Source: Craterostigma plantagineum
Taxonomy: Eukaryota; Streptophyta; Magnoliopsida; Lamiales; Linderniaceae
Reading direction: 5' to 3'
Assembly: GCA_027422505.1 (NCBI GenBank)
Contig: JAPQWV010000362.1
Coordinates: 496,001-560,000 of the forward strand
Length of the DNA: 64,000 nucleotides
A program made the translations under genes and the position numbers. The notes under the pieces were generated by a model. It worked only from the letters and a program-made list of their open reading frames with translations, did not search any database and was not told where the DNA came from. Position 1 is the stretch's first letter. Every line of letters starts with the position of its first letter. Positions 55,722 to 64,000 of this stretch are shown one piece after another.

Positions 55722-58700
55722 ATGGAAATGAAGGGTGAGAAGCTCGTGAGGTATGTCAAAAAAGTAGTTTTGCTTTGTGGGTTATATTCTTCTTCGCTGC
55801 TTCTTCCTTCGGCGAACCTAAATTTAGCAGAAATTGTTTTGGGAAATCTCAAGAATTCACTATTAAGCTCACAAATGTGTGTGGATGTGATAGGCGTTAG
55901 CTCTTTTGTCTGGTAGGTCATGCCTGGACATAAGAATTCGTGTAATAAATCCCTACTTTAGAGTGGCTTAGTTCTTGTTCAGAAATTGCAATGCAAGAAT
56001 AGCGAAAGAGCTGATGCCTGTAGATTTAAGCCTACGAGCTCAATGATTCTACGTAGATATATGGTACTCTGTTTCTGTTCTGTTTTGATCTTTAGAAACA
56101 GAGATTCATTCACAAATTCAGGTTCTATCCGACGAACCTACCTCCCTTCAACCAGGCAGTTCATCCTCGGGGCAAAAGCTCGAACCCCACCGAAAAAGAA
56201 AAATCATCAGCTCCCTCAAATTCAGAAGCTCCAAGTCCTTCCCCGAGGACAGCATTTTCTGGCACAAGCGCATACTCGATCCAGGCAGTGAAATCGTTCT
56301 CAAATGGAACAGAGTTTTCATCGTTTCTTGCCTTTTGGCCCTCTTCGTAGATCCCCTATACTTCTACCTGCCGATCATAGGAGGAGACATCCATGGCTCT
56401 TTTTGCGCCAAGACCGACCTCAATCTGCGCATCGTAGTGACCTTTTTACGCACAATCGCGGACGTCTTTTATCTCTTGCACATAGTTATCAAGTTTAGGA
56501 CGGCTTACGTGGCGCCCAGTTCAAGGGTTTTCGGCAGGGGAGAGCTTGTAATGGATCCCAAGAAAATCGCTCGGAGGTACATAAGATCCGACTTCTTCGT
56601 CGATGTTGTCGCAACTTTACCTCTACCTCAGGTACTATACTATAATATGTTGTAGGTGGCCATGTAAATGTTTGATTACTTCATTGAGTTAACTACATGG
56701 TACAACAGATGGTGATATGGTTCATCATACCTGCGACAAGAAACAGTCGAACGAACCATGACAACAACGCCCTCGCTCTCATTGTCCTAATTCAGTATAT
56801 TCCGAGGCTGTACCTCATTTTCCCTCTGAGTTCGCAGATCATCAAAGCAACTGGCGTTGTCACAAAAACTGCTTGGGCTGGCGCTGCTTACAATTTGCTT
56901 CTCTACATGCTTGCTAGCCATGTACGTGCCTTTATTCCTTCAAGAAAACGCCTTTTGGGATGAAAAAAGCTCGAATTTGTAACGGGATTAAAAGTGTATA
57001 GGTATTGGGCGCGGCTTGGTATGTGCTGTCGGTGGACCGTTACTTCTCTTGTTGGAAGTCGAACTGCAAGAGAGAAGACGGCCCTGCGAAATGTTTGCTC
57101 GAGTATCTGCGCTGCGATGCTCTTTATAGCGAACAGAGGAATGATTGGGCCAACGTCACCGATGTGTTCAAACAGTGCGACCCTAAGAACGATATTACTT
57201 TCAATTTCGGGATATTCGAAAATGCAGTTACGAAGCAAGTCGTGTCTTCGAGTTTCTTTCGGAAGTACTTCTATTGCCTGTGGTGGGGATTACAGCAGCT
57301 GAGGTATTTAAAAAAAGCTTAACTTTTTCACTATTCACTAAGTAGTCTCCCAGCAAAGTAATCTCTTACATTTCATATATCGCAGTTCGTACGGTCAGAA
57401 TCTCTCAACGAGCACGTTTATAGGCGAAACGTCGTTTTCGATACTGATTGCGATTTTGGGCCTGGTTTTGTTCGCGCATCTCATCGGGAACATGCAGGTC
57501 GGTGTGAAAATGGTCGATAAGTGTTAGAAACGTAAACATAAATTATCATTCGAATTCCAATTCTTGCGCTACGCAAATGCAGACGTACTTGCAATCCCTA
57601 ACGATGAGGGTCGAGGAATGGAGGCTTAAGAGGAGAGACACGGAGGAATGGATGAGACATCGCCAGCTTCCCGAAGATCTAAAGAGGCGCGTCAGGCGTT
57701 TCGTCCAATACAAGTGGCTCGCGACTCGAGGAGTCGACGAAGACGCCATTTTACGGGCCCTGCCCTCCGATCTCAGGCGCGATATTCAACGCCACCTATG
57801 CTTGGACCTCGTCCGCCGCGTACAATTCTCTCTCTCTCTCTCTATCTTCTTCAAACTCCTCCTCCACACTTTCTCTTAGGCTGCGTTTGGTGCGAGGATT
57901 TCGGTTAGCAAAAGCGTGAAGGCACAGCGGTCGAACCTAATACGAAGCTTCATTTGTTATATGATACTCAATTCTTCTGACAAGGGACTGAACCGAATCA
58001 TAAGTCGTACTTTCGATCGGTGGCCGAATTGTAGATTAGCATTTCTTTATCCTTTAATCCTCTTAAGAAAAATAAAACCAAACTAACTCTCAGGTTCCCT
58101 TCTTCTCGCAAATGGACGACCAACTCCTCGACGCAATATGCGAAAGGCTCGTCTCCTCCCTCAGCACGGAGGGCACGTACACGGTGCGCGAGGGCGACCC
58201 GGTCGGGGAAATGCTCTTCGTCATAAGAGGCCAGCTCGAGAGCTCCACCACCAACGGAGGAAGGACGGGATTCTTCAACTCCATAACGCTGAGGCCGGGC
58301 GATTTCTGCGGGGAAGAGCTCCTCGCGTGGGCTCTGGTCCCTGACAAGCCTTCGTCGAGCCTTCCTTCCTCCACGAGGACCGTAAAAGCGCTTTGCGAGG
58401 TCGAAGCGTTCGCCTTAAGGGCGGAGGACTTGAGGTTCGTGGCGAATCAGTTCAGGAGGCTCCACAGCAAGAAATTGCAGCACACCTTTCGGTTTTATTC
58501 GCACCATTGGAGGACTTGGGCGGCTTGCTTCGTTCAGGCAGCTTGGAGGAGGTATAAGAGGCAGAAGACGGCCAAGGAATTAGCGAAGGTTGAGTATTTT
58601 AACGAGGGCCGCGGTGATGGCGTTAAGAAGTTGCCGTCGCTTGGAGCGACGGTGTTGGCGTCGAGGTTCGCCGCGAATACGAAGAGGGGCGGCGCTCGAA

Positions 58701-58768
58701 AGGATTTGGCGAAACTGAAGAAACCCGAGGAGCCAAATTTTTCGGCCGAGGAGGCATATATTGTTTAA
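55722..58768 (+). CDS. Cyclic nucleotide-gated channel (CNGC14/17-like), about 690 aa; first junction irregular
   Basis: Exons: 55722-55745 or -55750, 56122-56631, 56709-56921, 57002-57303, 57386-57497, 57583-57819, 58094-58768. Plasma-membrane cation channel with six helices. Visible parts: RILDPGSEIVLKWNRVF (before S1), FLRTIADVFYLLHIVIKFRTAYVAPSSRVFGRGELV, IQYIPRLYLIFPLSSQI, the pore helix and filter LSSYGQNLSTST, the C-linker YLQSLTMRVEEWRLKRRDTEEWM, the cyclic-nucleotide fold (VREGDPVGEMLFVIRGQL...LRPGDFCGEELLAWAL) and an IQ motif (AACFVQAAWRRYKRQK). Normal splicing of MEMKGEKLVR at the strong donor (55750) reads into exon 2 as FYPTN and out of frame with the body. A donor five bases upstream (CTC|GTGAGG, 55745) restores frame for a 690-aa product. 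From S1 onward the gene looks intact. It is either functional through the weaker donor or damaged at the N-terminus. Confidence 0.88.
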
Positions 58769-58928
58769 AGGGATTAGCTGCTAACGGTCCTTGCTTGGTA
58801 ATTTTTTCTTTTCTCTTGTGTAAGAATCCCTTTCTAACGTTTAGCCGTTGCTGTTAGTTCTTTCTGAAGCGCATGGGGGAGAGAGAGGTACCAACCAACT
58901 GATGTTAGTGTAGTGTTCCACTTGTTAA
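58769..58928. other. CNGC 3' flank
   Basis: 160 bp of probable 3'UTR ending at the target duplication of the next MITE. Confidence 0.45.
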
Positions 58929-59595
58929 TAGGGGTGGGCGTTCGGGTTCGGGTATTCGGGTTTTACCCTAACCCGATCGGGTTCGGGTAGTTCGGGTCGG
59001 GTAGGTCGGGTTATTTGTCGGGTATCGGGTCCCGATACCCGATAGTTGTTAAGCGGGTCGGGTATCGGGTAGTAATTTACTACCTGATCGGGTTATTCGG
59101 GTACCCGATATTTTTTTAAAAAAAAATTATTAGTTTTGTACATACATTAAAAACATATATAATACATATTTAGATATCAATATATAACTTGAGTGATATT
59201 AAAGTTCGACTAGTTTCTTATTTTAATGTATAATGAACAACTGATATTTTATATCAATACATAAACGTCATAAAAGTTTAAAATATAATCTCAAAATTTA
59301 TAAATAAACATATAAAAATATGTATATATTATATTTATTGAAAACAAAATATCCAAATATTGTAAGTTATATTAATATATAACATGGATATTTTAATATT
59401 ATTGAATTATAATATTTTTAGTCATATCCTAATTAAAAAATCGGGTACCCGACTACCCGACGTCGGGTACCCGAACCCGATATATACCCGACAAGCGGGT
59501 ACCCGCCGTAAATCGTGTCGGGTTCAGGTATTGAAAATTTTAACCCGAATCCGAACTACCCGATACCCGACTACCCGACCCGATGCCCACCCCTA
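58929..59595. mobile_element. hAT-type MITE, 667 bp, with 8-bp target-site duplication
   Basis: The ends TAGGGGTGGGCGTTCGGGTT and ...CCCGATGCCCACCCCTA are inverted, flanked by CTTGTTAA on both sides (58921-58928 and 59596-59603). Subterminal regions are made of reiterated TCGGGTA/TACCCGA units, while the centre is AT-rich. No transposase. Ends and duplication length place it with hAT. Confidence 0.92.
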
Positions 59596-59668
59596 CTTGT
59601 TAATTACTGCAGTAATTTTAGGCTGTCTGTCTCTACCTAGCGGGTTATGTGAGCGGTAGATGAATTGT

Positions 59669-59973
59669 CTGTCCCACTTTTTGTATCCCACTTCATGTCC
59701 CATTTAATCACAGCCATCGAATTTTTGATCTAGGGACTAGTAGATTTTATTACTATTTTAAAATTATTTTAATTCCACAATTCTCCAAATCATAAAATCA
59801 CTATTATTTTATGTGATATACATGATAAAAACATATAAACATCACCAATTTATTCGTTATGTTATGATGATCAAAATGATATCCATATCTTATATTTTTC
59901 TATATCAGTAAGAATCACTAATTTTTAAATTTCGTATTTTGGGATACAGAATGGGATACAAAAAGTGGGACAG
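59669..59973. mobile_element. MITE, 305 bp, perfect 22-bp inverted ends
   Basis: CTGTCCCACTTTTTGTATCC(CA) at the left is exactly inverted at the right (TGGGATACAAAAAGTGGGACAG). The inner parts also match partly (TTC.TGT.TCCC). The centre is AT-rich. Imperfect direct repeats lie just outside (GTGAGCGGTA at 59649 and GTGAGCAGTA at 59982); if these are the target duplication the element is about 9-10-bp type and slightly larger (Mutator-like). Superfamily is uncertain. Confidence 0.7.
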
Positions 59974-59990
59974 ATATCCGTGTGAGCAGT

Positions 59991-60308
59991 AAGTTGTGTG
60001 TTCATTCGGTATTTACCGAATACCGAAATTTTGGTACCCCTATTTTGGATTTCTCGGTTCGGTATTCGGTCTTAACCGAATTTACCTAATTTTAAATAAT
60101 AATAATAAAAATTTCAGTAATATTTAAATTAATACGTATAATTAATATAATTATAATTTTTTCAATATCAATATAAATATTTTAATTTTAAAATTTCGGT
60201 AATTCGGTATACCGAATTTACTGAATTTTTTTTACGAACCGAGATTTTGTACCGACTTTTCGGTATTTCGGTAAATTCGGTCGGTATACCGAATTACGCA
60301 CACCCCTA
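59991..60308. mobile_element. Probable hAT-type MITE with CGGTATTCGGT subterminal repeats
   Basis: The right end reads GGTATACCGAATTACGCACACCCCTA, as in hAT MITEs, and the left part begins GTGTGTTCATTCGGTATTTACCG, an inverted relative that lacks the outer TAGGGGT. Both ends are full of TTCGGTA/TACCGAA units around an AT-rich centre. No target duplication was found, so the left end is either truncated or displaced by the neighbouring 59669-59973 insert. Confidence 0.6.
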
Positions 60309-60971
60309 GCTGTGTCCCAGAGTAAGTTGGTGGTAGAGCTTGTGAATTTTCAATCCGTGTAATAATTCTTAAAAGGTTTTTTAAATTGAATGTTGTGTAG
60401 AAAGAAACTACCATAGGGTTAGAAGCCGGCAATTCAATTCGACAAATTCAAATGGGCATCGAATTTGTTCATGTGATCGATCGTGAATACGTGAATTGCA
60501 CCATAGTAGGTTTGGTAGTATTATCCTATCAACAACGTTTCGTAGTTGTTATCATTAAACATTTTAAAATGCCACGAATTGAAATCGTTCAAGTTTGAAA
60601 TGAAAGACATGTTAAATGTTGATAGGAAGCAGGTCACATCAAGCAGATGAGGACATCATCATATTTGATTATATTTGAAGCAACAACAAAATAATAAGGA
60701 TATATTTGAATTCATGCCCTTTAAAGTTTTTAAATAGGTTTCAGACCCTGTTAGAAAAAAAAATACCGTTTAAAGGATCTAATTTCTGTTAAATTTAGAA
60801 ATAATGACCTAAACTTAAAAAAGTGTATTAAAATGTATATGAACTGGTATCGGATGATCGTTCTACATAACAATGAAGTGGTACTGCAGAAATCGTGTCC
60901 TTAAAACTATTTTTTTTTTCGACAGGGCCTGAATTAAAAAATTTGACGGGCCTGAAATGATAATTTCCCTA

Positions 60972-61034
60972 GTAATAATAATAATAATAATAATAATAAT
61001 GATAATAATAATAATAATAATAAATAATAATAAT
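60972..61034. repeat. (AAT)n microsatellite
   Basis: About 20 AAT/TAA units with one GAT interruption. Confidence 0.9.
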
Positions 61035-64000
61035 GTGGAGGAAGGAAGCCTCCAATATTTTCATTTTCCATGTGATCAACCCGATATTTTTTTTTTTTCT
61101 AATAATAATTGGGAGTTGGGACCTCACCTAATCAAAGAAATCGCAAGAAACACGACGAATACACATTAAAGCTCATCGTATGATCTTATCCACACACTCC
61201 ATTTTTCACATACAACTCTCTCTATTTATATATATGGCAAACCAATGTTGTAGTACATAACTCGTTTACTCATCGATTTTGTCACATTCAAGAAAGTCCA
61301 TGGCTTCTGATGATGATTGCCGACATCTGTTGGAATTCGTGGATTGGAAATCAAATAAAAAATTGTAATTTTATGTTATAATAAATATAGATTTCCAACT
61401 CCACCCATTCCGACGGATATCAGGTGATCCAATTCGCTGTTCTGAAAAATGTTTCTTTTCATCGATGAATGGAATGGAATTGAATGGGCTCTTCCACCAA
61501 ATTGGTAGCAAGGTTAGTAATGTATTCTCATTTTTATTACCAGTTATACTTTTCTTTTCTGCTTACTGCATATACAGTTTCTGGTTCTATCTCAGGCTCA
61601 ACTTCGATCCAATTTTAAAAATCGAACATTACAACAAACGTAAAGAAGAACTAAAAAGACCACCTTTGACCAACCCAACGGTTTCCTGGAAAGAGTGAAA
61701 TGTGGGCATTCGTGGAATCTTTAGAGAGGAAGAAATTGCGGCGTTGTTTAAGTGACTGAAGACTTTCGGAGATTTTAGATTTTTATATGTGGGTTATGCG
61801 TTTACTTACATTGTTGGACTATAACGGATAATAATGTAACCGAGGTCGGCCCATGTGAGGTCGGCCCACTTTAAATTTTGCCATGTGTTATAATCTTTCT
61901 TGGTGCGATCTTTGTACTTCTTGTATTTGAGCAACTACATATTCGAGTGCCTTAAAGTAATTAGATGCGGTGGCTCTCCATTAATAATTTCATGTTTTCT
62001 AGGATGGATATATATGGAGTAAGCTTCTTAGCTAAAAAAAAAAACCATACAACATATGTAAAGTTTGATCTTTTATGCAAAAGAGGAAATATTGTATGTC
62101 GCAATCTCTCACCAGACAATGTCCTGTTTTGAGGAGTGAACATGAGTGGAAAGTGAATAGGTAACAATATGACCAAATGCAGATGTATCTTTATGCGTCT
62201 CAAATCTACGCAATCTTATACACATTAAACTGCTTATAGTTATATGCATTATTCTTACCGTACCGTAAAAAGAGGATCAAGTGGGTAAAAAAAGGTATTG
62301 TTTTACATTTTCATGGAATTTTTCCACACGTGAAAGGACTTAATAAGGTAAAGTTTTTTCTAACATCTCTCTTCCTTTCCTTGCCTTAGATAGCTAGGGT
62401 TATCTACATATGTATTGTATATGTATCTAATCTATCTATCTATGAACTTTGAATATGGTACAGTAGTTGATTATTGCAGTTATTTTCTTTTTTCCATTTC
62501 ATTTTTTTTTTGAAGTTCGTCTCTATCTATCTATCCCATTATACTTGAAAGCAACCACAGAACAAGAACCAGCTCAGCATTTTGATGTGGTCCTTGCAAT
62601 AATTAATAATAATAATAATAATGTCCAAAGTCTAAATACGTAGGATGTCGTATTAATACACGTCACTGATGGCCATTCTAAAGTTAAATGGAGACTGATG
62701 AATTCTGCAATTGCGGCATCTAAAAATGGAAAGCTAAAATAGTGGAGTGAGCTTTCAATTATCTGAAGGACTATAACCATATTCGTTTCTTCACTTATTA
62801 CCAGAAACGGACTAAAATACTTCGAACTTGATTGGTTTATGTAGCGTCTAGGGTTTCAAGATTTCTTTCACGCCCTTTTTTTCTTACAGGGCCAACAGTA
62901 AGAAATACACATAATTCATATCCAAGCAAAGGATATATATATATATATATATATATACAGTTCTACACATGGCTTAATCATTCAAGCATTACACAGACAT
63001 CATAGATGTTTTGCTGAACAAGAAAAGGCTGAAGAGCAACGACTTGGAATTCAACTTAAAAACACACCCAAGAAAATCGATAGTGCGAGGGAGAGTGATT
63101 ATATTAATATTATTACTATTAGGTGACTGTTATTTAGGGTGGGGAAAATAGTTTTTGGCTTTTTAGTGAAAGGGACTTGTTGAGGGGTCATATGTATTCT
63201 CCTATCTTTCTTTCCAGTCAAAAGATAAATGAGCTAGACAAGGGCACGCCCCCTTTGCCTTGTATGATTGTCCTTTTGTTCCAAATTGGGACAGCTTCAA
63301 TTTTTTTCGCGCACTGAAAATTCAACTAAGCATGCTGCAGTTTGAGTCCAGACAGGCTTAACCCTATATAGCTCATAGATAGGGACCGGTTTTTATGAGA
63401 GATTGGCAATGGGAAAATGAGACTCGGATTTTTATAACAAGTGATAGAAAAAGGGTCATACGTACGTACATAGAAGGGCTTGAAAATAAAAAAAGAAATA
63501 ATTCGATTCTCGTTTGAGTCTTGATACGATTCATTATTGGGGTCGGTTTTATTCGTTTAAAAGTGCCATTTTTGTGCGATGCAAGTCAATGTTTTTTGAA
63601 GCCTGATAAAAAAATCAACTTGCAATCACGTGAAATGTCATCATAAGAAAGAACCCAAGTCCCTATTCATGTCCACTCGCACGCAGGGAAATTATCTCGG
63701 TTTAAATGTTAGCTTTTACTTCGGCGATTTCGTCCCCTAAACGCGTTTGTAGTATAATAGGTCGCTGTGGTTGGAGTTTACGTCACACTTTCATTTCGTA
63801 CATAAAGACATATAATACTAAGTCTAGTTTTTTACTTAGGTTATACCCTTTTAATCCTTGAGGAAGTAGGGTAGGAGAAGGAAACTATTTTCTCTTGGGA
63901 TTCGTAATAGGAGATTTCTATTAGTATGGGTTACCACCACGGCTAACACACACAATCTTACTAATGGAATATTATGAAAGTTTTTCATCTTTAATCCCAA
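61035..64000. other. AT-rich region to the window edge, no supported gene
   Basis: A TATA-like TATTTATATATA (about 61226) precedes a 22-codon frame beginning MASDDDC at 61300 and, further on, a 77-codon frame at 61465-61698 with one hydrophobic stretch. Neither resembles a known family and I do not call them as genes. Simple repeats: AAT units near 62605 and (AT)n at 62936-62956. The right-hand kilobase has no clear coding signal on either strand. It may be promoter DNA of a gene beyond the edge. Confidence 0.4.

Noticed and set aside
61465..61698. 77-residue frame with a hydrophobic stretch, and a 22-residue frame at 61300
   Set aside because: There is no recognisable family, splice partner or codon bias. 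Possible small peptide gene, but nothing in the sequence supports it.
1..64000. tRNA, rRNA, known miRNA precursors, telomeric repeats and CRISPR arrays
   Set aside because: I looked by eye for conserved plant miRNA sequences (for example the miR156, 160, 167, 169, 172, 319, 393, 396 and 399 cores) and tRNA boxes, and recognised none. A covariance-model scan (tRNAscan-SE, Infernal) would be the decisive test.

Overview
The window is nuclear DNA of a flowering plant, almost certainly a eudicot. Genes are split by short GT-AG introns, intergenic DNA is AT-rich, and the gene families are plant-specific or plant-typed: class II trehalose-phosphate synthase, CNGC channel, WRI/AINTEGUMENTA-type AP2 factor, PMT methyltransferase, EG45-like proteins and a PLS-type PPR protein. 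Mobile DNA is plant-typical: a solo LTR, hAT-type MITEs and Stowaway-type MITEs. There are no bacterial or organellar operons, rRNA, tRNA or CRISPR. All spliced models were assembled by hand from splice sites and reading-frame continuity; none is backed by transcript data.

Layout. 1-277: 3' end of an unidentified gene. 0.3-5.6 kb: an intronless-CDS ARM-repeat protein whose leader appears to carry two introns. 5.9-8.4 kb (-): a six-exon PMT/DUF248 methyltransferase. 10.8-13.9 kb (-): mitochondrial single-strand DNA-binding protein and an Alba protein. 14.3-15.5 kb: a solo LTR with a perfect 5-bp target duplication, lying in the divergent promoter between Alba and MICU. 15.9-19.5 kb (+): MICU calcium-uptake regulator and a Rad60/SUMO-like protein. 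20.1-23.5 kb: a divergent pair, P-loop kinase-like protein (-) and the meiotic protein MPS1/PRD2 (+). 23.7-28.5 kb: a divergent pair, TM9SF/TMN (-) and proteasome chaperone PSMD9 (+). 28.7-31.8 kb (-): a PPR protein and a heptahelical (adipoR/HHP) protein. 34-41 kb: WRI-type AP2 factor (+), Integrator subunit 3-like protein (-), glycine-rich secreted protein (-) and Vma12-like V-ATPase assembly factor (-). About 41.9 kb: a Harbinger transposase relic. 43-48 kb: a local EG45-like (expansin-related, plant natriuretic peptide type) cluster with two intact genes, one pseudogene broken by a 662-bp hAT MITE, and an orphan 3'UTR, all explained by a tandem duplication. 52-58.8 kb (+): class II TPS and a CNGC14/17-type channel. 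58.9-60.3 kb: a run of MITEs. The rest is AT-rich intergenic DNA.

Most neighbours are functionally unrelated, as expected for a plant chromosome. The linked groups are the EG45 tandem family and the three divergent gene pairs. I found no undescribed multi-gene system. The strongest unusual signals are the MITE-split EG45 pseudogene inside a datable tandem duplication, the CNGC first-exon junction where the conserved VRFY motif and the rest of the protein lie in different frames, a probable GC-AG intron in MPS1/PRD2, and the solo LTR placed inside a divergent promoter.
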